This document shows, piece by piece, positions 11,901-23,607 of a stretch of DNA of 64,000 nucleotides. The stretch is from Heterobilharzia americana (taxonomy: Eukaryota; Platyhelminthes; Trematoda; Strigeidida; Schistosomatidae). The stretch's first letter is position 1; every line of letters starts with the position of its first letter. The translations under genes were made by a program, and so were the position numbers. The DNA lies in contig OX104130.1 in NCBI GenBank assembly GCA_944470555.2, positions 49,075,491 to 49,139,490 on the forward strand. The letters are read 5' to 3'. The notes beneath the pieces are model-generated. The model did no database searches, was not told the origin of the DNA, and was given only the letters and a program-made list of their open reading frames with translations.

Positions 11901-14470
11901 GCATCTGAGGTACATGAGCCACTTCTTGTACATCAGGTATCATTTATTATTATTCACTGATAGTTTTAACTTCCGGTTGTCGAGTAATTCGATCCGGCAT
12001 AAAAACGGTAAATTACAAGTATCAATGAATTATTATGCCTAACATTGATTTGTTTTTATCTAAGTTTTGAATCTTAAATTTTGTTCAGTTTTTACCTTAT
12101 TTATTCCTTCTGAGTCGTTTGTCCACTGTGTTACGCCAGTAGTAGTAGTAAGTGAAAATTACTATAAAGTTTTCAATATCTGCTACAGTAACTTCGAAGC
12201 AAGACCTGTTTGTATTTTATTTCTTAAATCAACAGCAAAATGATAGTTATAATCAGTTTGAATATCACCATTTTACAGCAAACGTTTCTAATTATACTTA
12301 TTAAAGTTCAAACTTAAATTACTTCAGAATTCTAAGTTCATAATCTATGCTTGAATCTTCGGATACTGAAAGTTACGCGGTTAAAGATTAAGCAATTAAC
12401 TAGATGTTTTACAATATAAAATATTCCTTAAAATATTTCATGTTACAATCGTGAAATCCAACAGGACGCATAACCAGTTCAGTAATGAAAATCCGTACAT
12501 TCTGCAGTAAAGATGGTCAATCAGTTGATCCCTACTGTTTACATACATTGCTTAACAAGTATTAATTATATTCACAAAATAACGTTTTTGTCTACTGAAG
12601 CGTGAAAAAGAAAATCATTACTCCTTTTCACTGGAAACCGTTATTTCACTTGTCTTATATTGACTGTTGTCAAGATGCTGAGAAGTATTGATCAAGTCAA
12701 ATGTTTTTGTCAACTTTGAAAAATTACTAATTTTCGTTTCACCACGTTCATCACTGAATGGCTGAAATTTATTAGAATTTATGTATTATTATGTAAATAT
12801 TCAGACTTATCTCTTTAAAGGGTGATTTGTACTAATGGGCAATTTTGAAACAGCACTTGAAGGTTAAACTACTCTTCAGAAGAAGGTCGTAAGTGGTTTT
12901 TCGATACGAAATGATTGTAAAAATGTAGCGAATGACTAGTTTATGAGGCGATTCCCACCCTATCAGTCAAATTTGGAATGTGATAGCTGAACTTAGAGAT
13001 GCGCTACCATGGTTCACTGTGACTGACTTCACATAGTTTAGGCAGCCAACAATAAGTAATAAACTTAGTTTTAATATTTTTAACCTGATAGTCACTAAGA
13101 TCACTCTGGGCATTCGAGGAAACGCATACCTTCTTTACATAGATGTGGATTACTGAGGTGGAGCAGTTCTTTAAAGATTGCTTGTATAACTACTAGATCA
13201 GTGCAGATTGGCATGAAAACTAGTTAGCCGGCTTACTGTTGATTTACTCTAAAAGATGTACCATATTATGTTTATTGCTACACTGACTACAGTTGTATTC
13301 CTATTCCGGGAAAGGCGAAGTAGGGTTAGATATCAAGCTCAGACAAATGTCGAAGAGGAATAAAACTTATTCTTTATTGTTTGATTTCCATCGTCAGGTA
13401 GAACTGTTTATGACCATCATTACACAGTCTTATCATGTATATACCTTCAACGAAACTCTCTCTGTTTACCGCAAGCTTTTTGACCTTGGAAAACAAAAAA
13501 CACTCAAAATATGCACAACTTGGTAAGAATGGAAGTTACCTTAGAAAAACTTTATTATCTTCTGCCTATCGAGCTATGTGTGGTGCCTCATGATGACTTT
13601 AAACGACGTTTATCTGAAGTAGGATGATCAACCAACAAATGAAGTGAACACAAGTTTTATTTGAAGTAGTACTTACTTTTACTGCTCAGCAATATATGAC
13701 ATTCGTTCTCCAATCTAACTTATTATTAACAGTCTTTAAAACTGACAAGTTACCAGCAAGTCCCAACAATCAACCCTAAATAAGTTAAAGTGTTTGCGAA
13801 GTCAAAACCGAATCAGTCTGGGTACACTATAGAGAACTATGACCCTGAAAAAGTAAAATGACTTTCAAGTGTCCATATAACCACTGGGCTGCCTATCAAT
13901 TGTTGCTGGTTATTGCAAGCGTTTTTCATCTCAGTTTAGTGCAGTAGACATTATGTCCTGTTGACACCGTTTGCGACGTCATATCGAGCATGCCTATAGC
14001 ATGTAGATTTCGGTTTTCTGAAAGCCTAGAAGGATGAAGTTTGTAGTTACTTGTTTTGAAAAATCTCGCACTTAAATTTTAAACCAAAGCTACATGGTTA
14101 TCCAAAAAATCCCTATGCTCAGAAATCCTGATCAGTTTTGATTTGTATAACAACTTCTCACGTACCGTTAAACTAATCTGATCGCTTGCTTGAATTTGAG
14201 ATAAAGGCAACTATAACTGGCTTCCTATCGCTGTAGGACAAATCCCGGCTGTATTCTTTACAGAGAAATGTTATCAGGATTATCACCAATGACTGTGATT
14301 TAGATTGTGCGTAATGGGTGTGCAAAGCATAATGACCACAGTTCAGATCTATTTTTGTAACAGTAGGACCGGGAAGCAATGTAATAAATACTACTCAAAC
14401 TTAAAAACTATGAGTACTCACCATAATTTGTAGGTAGAGACTACTAAAGAACCTTAATATACTTCCAATC
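11901..14470. other. AT-rich non-coding stretch
   Basis: No gene recognised. The frame at 13293-13526 (77 codons) has no identifiable domain. No tandem repeats or RNA genes were seen. Confidence 0.4.
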
Positions 14471-14473
14471 CAG

Positions 14474-14965
14474 TTAGTTGTAGGTAGTGGCTAACAGGGA
14501 AATCCAGGATGCCCGTCTCCTCCTATTTAGGATTTATAAGCTGGATGTACCTGTGGTATTGTTCCCACTAAGTATCGTACTAAGAGCGGATAGCTTCGAA
14601 CCCTATGGCATCATCCACTAGGCTACTGGGTTACGATGATCACTTTTTATGCAACGGGTATAGGATTTGTGTTATTAATTTTATTATTCCATGGTTGATT
14701 GCATCTGTAAGATCAGTCTCTATTGACAAATGTGCTTCCGTGCAGAGGCATGGAGACAATATGGCCCAATGGGAGGCAGGGACATCCAGCTAACGAGCCT
14801 TAAATATGACGAAATGTGCACCTCGGTTACTGCTGTTATCCACTGTCCATCATTAATTTCAACCTGAAACCCCGGCAGTATCGAGGCATCCGCGCAAGAG
14901 CTCATATTTCAATAGAGACTGATCAATTTGGTCCAGTTACCAATAAAATAATACAAGTAGCGGCA
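14474..14965. mobile_element. Inverted pair of Sm-alpha-type SINE ends with dead hammerheads
   Basis: The left part (about 14474-14575) is the antisense form of the SINE ribozyme region; the right part (about 14740-14965) is the sense form, ending in the same GTATCGAGGCAT...ACTGATCAATTTGGTCCA block as the 20.9-kb copy. In the sense half, CTAACGA at 14790-14796 replaces CTGACGA (core G5 to A) and the cleavage-site region after GAAA (14811-14814) has changed. In the antisense half the equivalent is CTTATAA. Both ribozymes should be inactive. The middle (14590-14640) carries, on the minus strand, a GGTTCGAAGCT box resembling a pol III B box. The frames at 14605-14793 and 14816-15004 lie within this element and are not genes. 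Confidence 0.65.
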
Positions 14966-16039
14966 TACAGAGAACTGACTAGGTTAAAAATGAAAAATCT
15001 GTGAATTGATATGCTTTAATCCTGTCAGATCATCCGTCAAAATGCACAAAAAAAGCGAAGAACTTCAGCGACACACTTCGACTTCATTTATGAAGGCTGA
15101 CATGAATATCAAGTATATTTCTTGTACTGATAATAGGGCAGTGAGAGAATAGCTGAATGATTATAAATGTACTGACGGAGATTTAAGTTTTCAACAGACC
15201 ATTGTTAACATAAATGAAATTTAACAGCCATGTGGGTAACTAAGTACTACGAAGTAGGCTGGCCCAAAAAATATGTAGAAATTTCTAAGGATCTCAGCCT
15301 TTTCAAACAGTTATCTACTTGAGCAATCATTGATGAATAAGAACAATATAAGCTGCCTACTTTAAGCAACCCGACATGCGATTGCCGGATTAACTGATCC
15401 CGTATATAAAATTATATGTGATAGTGCTATACAACATAGTAGGTGTTATTAATCATCTCACTCAGGAGTTAAGTGAAAGAGAAGGTAAGTCAGCACAAAG
15501 TTGAACAGAATATCATTTTGTCAGCACATTAAAAAGAAAATAGAACAAGAGCTCCTTAAACACCCTGCGGTATGACGCGGAAACTTTTGAACAGGACTAG
15601 AAATAATGCTGCTTTGGAAATTCAAGCAAACAAGGTTTCGAACTCTCCATTAGTTGGTTAACCCCATGCAGCAAACAGTTGTACGGTATAACCAAATTCA
15701 TAATTTACTGGACATTTCATCCTCCTCAATCGTAGGAATCTAACCACTTCATATTCAAAGTCAGTTCACAAAGTCATATAACTCTGATTAATTACGTTCT
15801 TGTCGCAGTAAGTTTCCTCAAACATCTGTAACTGGAAGGAAATCAAACTGTTGGAATTGTAAGGTGTTTCGAAAACTAAATATAATAATTCTCACTGTAA
15901 CATCAAGAACAAGATATTTGGCGAAGAGACCCTTTTCAACGAATTTATTTTCAAGCCATACATTCGTATATATATATACATATAATATTTGAAAAATATC
16001 TTGTGAGGTAAACTAAACATTGTATGGTGATGACAATAA
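14966..16039. other. AT-rich non-coding stretch
   Basis: No gene or identifiable repeat. A short TA-rich patch lies at 15967-15985. Confidence 0.4.
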
Positions 16040-16109
16040 AATAAAACGGATGATGACATAGATATTTGTGATTATGATAAAAATTGAATTACAAATGATA
16101 ACGAAACAG
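16040..16109 (+). repeat. Left arm of 70-bp inverted repeat around PLE-1
   Basis: The reverse complement lies at 16734-16803 with equal length and 60 of 70 positions identical by my hand alignment. The two arms bracket the PLE relic exactly: this arm follows its 3' UTR, and the other touches its truncated 5' end. Confidence 0.8.
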
Positions 16110-16733
16110 AATACATGATACATGGAGTGGTTTATAGAAGGTATATGACTCAGAAAAGGGTGAAAAAACTGACGAAAGGGGTAAATAAATTAAGTATTAT
16201 GTAAAAGGTTTAGACAAGTCGGTCAAGATGAAATCAATGTTTTATAAAAAGATTAAGATGATTAAGTTAAATAACACTGGAGAATAAAGTGAAGGCGATC
16301 ATAATAGCAATAATAGTGATAAAGGAAAGATACAAAGGTTAAGTTAACAAGGGAGGGGGATCAATGGGAGTGAGAAAATGTTATGGCCATGATAAAAAAA
16401 GTGACTGTACATACTTCTTTTGTACACACAGATCAAGTTTTAGTTCATGAATAGCTAAAGCCCCCGCCGTTTAAGGGAGTTGAAAACGAATAAGACTTAG
16501 GAGGTTTTGGATAATTTGATAAGCAATTTGAAAGTCACTATCTGAGTTTGTTGAGTGATGGAAATCAATAAAATGTTATAGAGTCGAACTTCTAACAAAC
16601 TTTCTTTCATCTTTATGAAACCAAGCTGGAACATGTTCTCGTAAACGTGTAGAAAGCATCCTCAGGCCGCATACGATCGGTGTACCTTACTCCACAACAG
16701 CAGGTGAACTGGTAGAACCATTCCATAAATAAT
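16110..16733 (-). mobile_element. PLE-1: 5'-truncated Penelope-like element, endonuclease tail plus 3' UTR
   Basis: Only the 3' part of a PLE is present: a GIY-YIG endonuclease relic (16381-16733) and about 270 bp of AT-rich 3' UTR down to 16110. The reverse transcriptase is absent. The element is enclosed by the 70-bp inverted arms. The arm at 16734 starts directly where PLE coding similarity begins, so the truncation point and the arm border coincide. Confidence 0.78.
16381..16733 (-). pseudogene. GIY-YIG endonuclease relic of PLE-1
   Basis: Minus-strand reading gives YQFTCCCGVRYTDR, where PLEs have YQF..C.CG..YIGR. After a frame change follow LSTRLREHVPAWF, SSTL*HFIDFHHS, a segment ending AIHELKLDLCVQKKYVQS, and LFLSWP with the stop at 16381-16383. 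This is the order of the PLE C-terminal endonuclease and its conserved tail. At least two in-frame stops and one frameshift are visible, and YIGR has become YTDR, so it is dead. The frame at 16687-16893 is a chance join of this relic and the flanking arm. Confidence 0.82.
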
Positions 16734-16803
16734 CTACTTTGTTATCATTCATATTTCGGTTTTTATCACAATCACAAATATCTATGTTATCATCCGTTTT
16801 ATT
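16734..16803 (-). repeat. Right arm of 70-bp inverted repeat around PLE-1
   Basis: Inverted partner of 16040-16109 (60/70 identical). It abuts the truncated 5' end of PLE-1. Confidence 0.8.
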
Positions 16804-19800
16804 ACTACTGTGATTGCAGTTAATGTCAGCTTTCCCACAGAAATTTGCACACCCGTCCTTGTTACTTATGAAATGCTTGTTTTGATAAAACACCAGTTTT
16901 TTTTATTAAACATAAAGTAAACCATGTGACTAAATTATTCATTTGCTATTTCGGTTTACGCAATTGCTTTTCATAAAAGTATGCAAAAAACAAAATGAAT
17001 AGCTTAGTAAACTTCATCTCATCAACAACTGAATTGTATAATTTAGCTAACATAAAAATATTTACGACATATAAAAAAATGAGAATTTGTAACAGGTGTT
17101 TGGAACACTGCATTCACTTCAGTGGTACGCGTTTCGGTTAATCCACTATGGACCAAAGAACAGTAATAACGGCTGATAATGTCATCAAATTCCTTATTTA
17201 GATTCACTCAATTTTGTACTTGCATATGAAATAGTAATCATTTACTCTTAGAGAATTTTCGGAAGTTCGGTTGGTATAAAAGAAGGAGAATTAGGGGACT
17301 GACTATTGTACATCGTTTAATATAATTGTCCAAATTCTTCAGCTTTCACAAAGTTTTTGCTGCTGCGAAAGTGTTAGACATATATAATTCTAAACCTAAG
17401 TTTTAAGATTGCTCGTCAGTATAAGCAAAGTATATCTAAAACCTTTAGTCACATGGTCTTTCAGTGTTATGCGCAAATAGAAGTGAGAAATAGGCTTACA
17501 GTTATCTTTATCTCTAATCAAAATGAACGAATCTACAAGATAGCAGTTTGTGAATTAAAGTATGACTGGTGATAAAGTGAATGTCTTATTTCAGGAAGCG
17601 TACCAAAATTTACTCAGTTCGAATTCACAAAAGTCTTTATTAACTTCAGGAAAATGTTTTTAGTATCTTAGTCCCAAGCAAGTTAATACTTGTACCATTG
17701 AATACTTGGTACAAAGACCTATCTACTGAAATGTACCGACTGACTGCTATAGTAGGTTAGCATTTGTGATTATCCCGAATTCCTTGTACATGTAAACGAA
17801 AAAGGTTATCTTTTGTTAACTTATAGACGCATTCTCTGGTTAGTTAAAAATCACCAAGTGAATTTTATATTTTTGCTATGATTAGTAGCTAATAATGGTA
17901 CCTTTTTCATGAATCAGATCAAAACTATTCAGAATTGTTTGAAATGAGCGTGTATCGCAAAAGTATTCTAATTATTTGAACAAGTAAAGCTTGATTTTTG
18001 ACTGTCGGCTGACATCTGTTTACTGAAATTTTATAAGAATAGATAGATTTCCGTATAAAAAATAAGAAGTAAAGCACTTCACAACGATCAAACAATCGAG
18101 TGGCTGACTCAACAAAGAATATGAAATAATGGCAATTATGTAGAGGTGTAATTCTTGAAAATTAAAACAATGACTTAACTGATTTAAATGGCTGAAAATT
18201 TACCCCAGCGAAAGTATCTATGGTAAACGGGTAATGAAATCTGATATCTGAACGCAATCATTCAAAGGTACCTTTTGTATCTTAACTATGTTAATTTTGA
18301 CAGCTAAAAAATGTAAATCTATCCCAAAGATTTGTCTGATGATGAAATTCTATCATCTATAATAAAGCAGTAGGGAAATATTTTGTCAGTTTACGTGAGT
18401 GCCAGAAGAATCAAAAATCAATGTCATTTGAAGTAATTTTTGTCCTTCAACACTATTTTTAATTTCTGAAATAGGTTTGGGAGGTAAATCACACTTTTAT
18501 TTTATTCTAAGGAGGTACTTGTTCATTACAGATATATTTATATACACTGTCTGTTTAAACCTAAATGATAAGAACTGCTTCAGAAAGTGTGGACAAAATG
18601 TGCATTTTTTGGGTGTATTTGTCGTACTTATTTTAGTGTTCATCCTGATGAAAAAATGCTTAATTCATTGTATTTTATCTTTCTCTATTAAACTGTCACA
18701 AAAGAATATGCTGTCGAAGTTGTGATACCCTAGTTCATCCACCTCTTTATCATATTACGCTCAGAATCGCTGTATCGATAATACCACGTTAAACCTACAT
18801 CCATGCATTTATGCGTATGTGTATAGGTTTGAGTGAAATGCAGTGTGGTCTGGTAAGCGCGGGGAATTTTAAAATTTATCGCAGAACATTCACCTTAACA
18901 GCCTACTGTTATTATTATTATTATTCGATGCTGCCACAATAGATTGATCTTCGGAAAAACTGTCTGCTATTTTTGTTGTGGCGGGCAAATATTTTTGTTG
19001 CTGGGAATTATTCCGATTTAATTTTTGGCATTCATTGTAAATGATACTTTTGTCCACCTGCTAGGTTGACTTTATTCAATGAGAAATGTTAGTGTTACCC
19101 TGTGGTCAAAATAGTTTTCATCACTGGAAAAATAAGTGAACGTCAGTATTTAAATTTCCCACAGCATAATTTGAATCCAATGATTTTGAAGTAAAAATGA
19201 ATGGCTCTAATATATTTTGTTGTTATTCGGTAACGTTTCGATAATTATACCCAGATTTCGGCCAGAAATAGGTGTGATATTTTCTATCTTGGTAAAAGAA
19301 AGTGTTGTTATAAGTATTCATCAGACGCCATTCACAGTGAGCTGTGACTTAAAAGAATCTAGTGATTGGATTGTTTGGATTTTGAAGGCGAAATATAATG
19401 AGTTGTGACTTCCATACTTTCATTTTGCGGCTAACTCAGAAAATTTGTGTTGTTTTCATAGAGGTATTGGACTCATATTTATCAGTCGAAGGCTGAAAAA
19501 GGTCTTTTTTGTATTACGCAATTCAATAGCAATACAATTTTCAGTATGGTACCAAGTTCTTGAACACTTATATCCATGCACTTCTATGTGTTTAATGTCT
19601 GGCTTGCAGAAAGATGACAACAGAACTCATGCCGTTCCCATCATCATGTTCAAAACTTCTCATTTGGTAATACCTAAATCTCGCTGCACTGATTTTCTAA
19701 CTGACACCCGGATGTACTACTCACTTCTTGGAGAATCAGTAAGAAAATGAGGGTTCGATACAAATAATACCAAAGGTCATGTAGAAGGAGTTAATATTAT

Positions 19801-20273
19801 AGTCCCTTCGGTGTATTTAAGTGGCCGGCAGAAACTTTTGCACGAAGACAGCAATGTTCGTTACCTAAAAGCTACAAGCCTTCAATTTTTCCCTTATCTT
19901 TCTTCAGAGTTCTACTTCTTTGTTAGCACAAACGGTTCAAAAATTCTTTTGTACCGCTTATGAGGAATAATAAACGGAATATGTTAGGAGTATACTCCAA
20001 AAAGTTGACTACTTGGTTCCTTAGTTGGTGTGGAATGGAAAGAATACTTCCCATTTATTTCTTCCAGTTGATTTACTAGGTGTATCCTCTTGTGAAACAG
20101 TATTATTTACTGTATAACATTCCCGTCTTATTTCATCATTCATATGTATATCAGGTAAATATACGAATTTGAGATGTGGTTTATATATATCTCATATCTC
20201 TCCTCCTTTGTTATAAAGTCAAAATGTAATCAGCAACCACGTGGGCTTATGATACTACCAGGTAACCTAAACC
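16804..20273. other. AT-rich non-coding stretch
   Basis: No gene assigned. The best frames are 18477-18725 (82 codons, hydrophobic in the second half) and 19445-19750 (101 codons, the longest in this stretch, unrecognised). CTGATGATGAAA at 18336 is not a hammerhead because it has no stem II. A short ATT tract lies near 18910. Confidence 0.4.
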
Positions 20274-20343
20274 TCGGTAGGGGGAGTGAGATTTAAACCC
20301 ATTGACTCACTCTCTGAAAGCCAGGTGGCTAAACCACTTACCT
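20274..20343 (-). repeat. tRNA-derived sequence (SINE head or pseudo-tRNA)
   Basis: On the minus strand TGGTTTAGCCACCTGG fits a pol III A box and GGTTTAAATCT fits a B box (consensus GGTTCRANNCC, one key C to T change), with ordinary tRNA spacing. A partial T-stem (GG with CTCAC) and partial acceptor pairing (AGG with CCT) can be drawn. No functional cloverleaf is evident and the isotype is unclear. It may be a decayed tRNA or the head of a tRNA-derived SINE. Confidence 0.45.
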
Positions 20344-20876
20344 GCAGCTCCACATACAGATAGTAAAAATGTTTTCGTGCATCTGATAGAAGATTTAAGT
20401 GGTTCCTGTCCCACATATTTGGTTTCATCTGGATAAACAAACAATGTGTTATCGACTTCTCTCATCCCCATACTGATTCACCGTTGCCTGGAATTGTATC
20501 CAAAGATATAGGCTAGCTTTCCTCTAGATCATTTACATTAATAAGGCTTAACAATCCTGATCTAGCTATATTTCGTATACAGATAACCCAGGTGAGCCTG
20601 GTCAATTACTTTGACTTGTGCATTTAACCTCGCAATCACTACAAAAGATTCATTCTGCTTAATTGATACAGCAGGTTCGTTTAAGCAGTCACTTTGTTTC
20701 ATAATGCTTTTTTAAATTTAAATGCCATCACAATCAGCTTTTTTAAATATTTTTGCAACGCTTCTTAGATATTTTCCTTGTATGATAACTATTTCGAAGT
20801 TGTGAACTTCAGGTAGATGGAAAATTCTGCCATTATTATCATGAAGAAGACAGAATTATAACAACATAAAAAATGT
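20344..20876. other. Non-coding stretch
   Basis: Nothing recognisable apart from AT-rich sequence between the tRNA-like segment and the SINE at 20.9 kb. Confidence 0.4.
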
Positions 20877-21160
20877 TTAGTAATGGTGGCAGTGGCTAGC
20901 AGTAGAATCCAGGATGCGCATTTCGTCCCGAGTCCGAGTCCTGACGGGAACAACACTCACTGGGAAGCAGGCGCATCCAGCTGACGAGTCCCAAACAGGA
21001 CGAAATGTGCATCCTGGATCCCACTGCTAGCCACTGCCCATCATTACTGAACATAGTTAAAAGTCAGGCAATATCGAGGCATTCGCATAGGAGCCCATAT
21101 GCCAATAGAGGCTGATCAATTCGGTCCAATCAACGACGGTGTAATACAAGCAATAACACT
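20877..21160 (+). mobile_element. Sm-alpha-type SINE with foldback 5' end
   Basis: The plus-strand SINE runs from a degenerate B box (GTCCGAGTCC near 20931-20940) through TGACGGGAACAACACTCACT, the hammerhead at 20971-21021 and the 3' block ending near 21160. In place of the normal 5' half, about 50 bp at 20877-20927 form the reverse complement of 20998-21049, with few mismatches. The element is therefore a foldback with one arm inside the ribozyme. Sm-alpha elements of schistosomes are short pol III-type retroposons that carry hammerheads; the assignment is by motif and from memory of the family. Confidence 0.75.
20971..21021 (+). ncRNA. Hammerhead ribozyme, core intact
   Basis: Stem I pairs ATCCAG (20975-20980) with CTGGAT (21014-21019). 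The core CTGACGA is at 20981-20987. Stem II is GTCC (20988-20991) with GGAC (20998-21001) around a 6-nt loop. GAAA is at 21002-21005. Stem III is a 3-bp ATG/CAT hairpin with a 2-nt loop, followed by the cleavage triplet ATC, so scission is expected after 21013. All invariant core bases are present. The very short stem III is typical of the SINE-borne hammerheads, which are thought to work best as dimers. The inverted arm at 20877-20927 could pair with the 3' half and compete with the active fold. Confidence 0.8.
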
Positions 21161-22466
21161 AAACATAAAACTTTTTTCAAATTTTTTGTGTTATTTTGTG
21201 TTGACCATGGACGGTCCATTGTATCTGAAATGATATCCAATAAATAATTATGATATATCGAAAAAACCAACTAAAGTGGAATTACATCTCACCAAACTGT
21301 GCAAGTTCTACTCTTATACTCTTCATCTACTTTATACAAGTTTTTTGATTAATTTTATAACCCTAATTACTGTGATATAGAACACTTTAAGTTGAAAACA
21401 ACCGTATTACCGTTATATACTGGATAGTATTGGAATGTTTCTATTCTTTAATGATGAAAATCTCATTCTCATCCACGTGTTGTTCGGTATATGGTGCAGC
21501 CTAAAACTCTGGATTTAAGTAGTAAGCAAATTATCATTTGAAACATGAAATCATGAAGTGAAACTGTGACATTGATTTTAGTTGCCTAATTCTACATTCC
21601 GATGTACGCTACCCCCATCAAGGTAGGTCCAAAGTGGCTTCCTAGGTTGCGTGATGTCCTGAAATAGAAGCGCGTTTTCTCCGCTTTGTCTTCAGTAAAA
21701 GTCACTAGACTATTCTGAAATGAATTTAATAAGAAAGTTAAGCAATCAGTTCAAGAAATCCTTGAATTTGATCTTTTAATGACACTACGTCATAAGTTAT
21801 TTACTAATGATTTCTGTTGTCAACTTTTTTTAAATCAATACTTAGATATGGCAACTTGTCTCATAATACTTTTTTCATCTGCCTTAGATAACCATTTGAA
21901 TTAACTTAGTTTTGGTGTTTGGAAAGATCCAAATGGTGAGCAGCTTTCGCAATTTCTTCGCGAAATGTTGTCCTCTTATAAAACGACTGAAGGCACTCAC
22001 CTGCATTATATTACCATTAGCTCATTACCTACAATGCTACGTTATTGTCATCTATCTAAAAGCTGTAGTTCAAAATCAATCATTATAGAACCTTTTTCCT
22101 CCTCATTAAGTAATTTTACCGTAAACGATTCCAAAAAAGGAATATGTCAGTAGAGGATGTGAAACTTATGGGTATAATAAGTGAAAGGAAGTGCTTTAGT
22201 GCAGCAAAGTGAGGATTCTAGATTTGATCCCTTGGACAGTCATCGAAAAGTGTTGTTGAGGAGTCGCAAACTAAAAGAACGCTGTCTTTGTACTTTCGTC
22301 TTTTTAAATTCAATTAATTAAAAATGAAAGCTACTGTTGAAATCATATGCATAACAGCCCTGTTTTGCATGAGAGCACTTAAAAATATATTGCTCATTTT
22401 AAAAATCCTGGACACCGTACGTAATCTGTGACGAAAAATAATTATTTTTTACTGAAGATATTGCAT
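21161..22466. other. AT-rich non-coding stretch
   Basis: No gene or identifiable repeat; the 62-codon frame at 21965-22153 has no domain. Confidence 0.4.
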
Positions 22467-22785
22467 TTATTATTTTATTCCCCTTGGGTTCATAGTGTAA
22501 TATAGGGCTTCGGTAGCACGTCTGCATTCCACTTTGTTCGCTGCACTTTCTTCAACCTGGCTCCATCACTTCCAGCACATAACCTTTCATTTCTTCTTCA
22601 CAAAACCTCCTCATTGTCACCCTCACCTCGAACGCCCAACTTGTCGTTTCCCTTTCGGGTTCCACTAGACAACCTGACCTAGTGCGTGATAGCCCCAATC
22701 GGTCTTCTGAGTGTATGTCCAATCAAATCCGTCACCACTTTCTTCTTCTGCATATTGTTGGGTGATAGGTTGTTGATTGGTTCGT

Positions 22786-22910
<125 letters not shown>

Positions 22911-23281
22911 TAAAGACCTCCTTGTTGCTCATTCTGATTATTCTGGCCATCCATTTGATCTTCAGGATCGAGGGAGCCCTGGCAGCAGCTGTTGGTGTAT
23001 AACTGTAGTTTGTTGGAAATCCTTTTTGTAACGCGCCAAGTCTCTCAACCATAACACAGAAGCACTGACTTGACTGATATTAGTGTTGAAAATCCAGATC
23101 TTGTTCACGCTATATGCTGAGTGCAGTGCAGTGCACTGCAGTGTAGTGCAGTGGATATTCACACTGATTTCAGGCTAATGAAGGAAAACCTGTCTTGCTG
23201 TCTTACTGACTCTGGTTTCATGTCCTCAACTGTGTCGCCAATGGTTGAAACTGTGTTGCCTTGGCTGGGTAGGTGAAAGAG

Positions 23282-23310
<29 letters not shown>
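23282..23310. repeat. (ACT)n microsatellite inside RTE copy B
   Basis: About nine to ten ACT units, read as poly-Val on the element strand. It expands a GTA/GTC pair that copy E still shows in its simple form. Copy D has the shorter equivalent at 44146-44171. Confidence 0.9.
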
Positions 23311-23313
<3 letters not shown>

Positions 23314-23607
23314 CATGAGATTTCTCCTGTTCATGATGATTAATGCTTCTTGTTGTTGTTGCTGCTGCTGTTGGTTGAGTATCTTCATCACATCTGTCTT
23401 CTCTACATTCACCTGAAGGAAGTCCCGTCTTCACTGCTCTACCCTGCCTCCTATGCCAACTTCTTGCTTTTTGCCTGTACTTCCTCGAGTTTGTGCCACT
23501 AGACATTAGACATAAATCAGCATCACTGGCGAAATCCAAATATTCTACTCTCTTTTCATCAGTCAAACAGCCTATGCCCCTCTCCTCCCTCTTCACAATT
23601 TGTTGCA

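Noticed and set aside
18336..18347. CTGATGATGAAA as a hammerhead core
   Set aside because: No room for stem II between CTGATGA and GAAA, and no stem I or III pairing.
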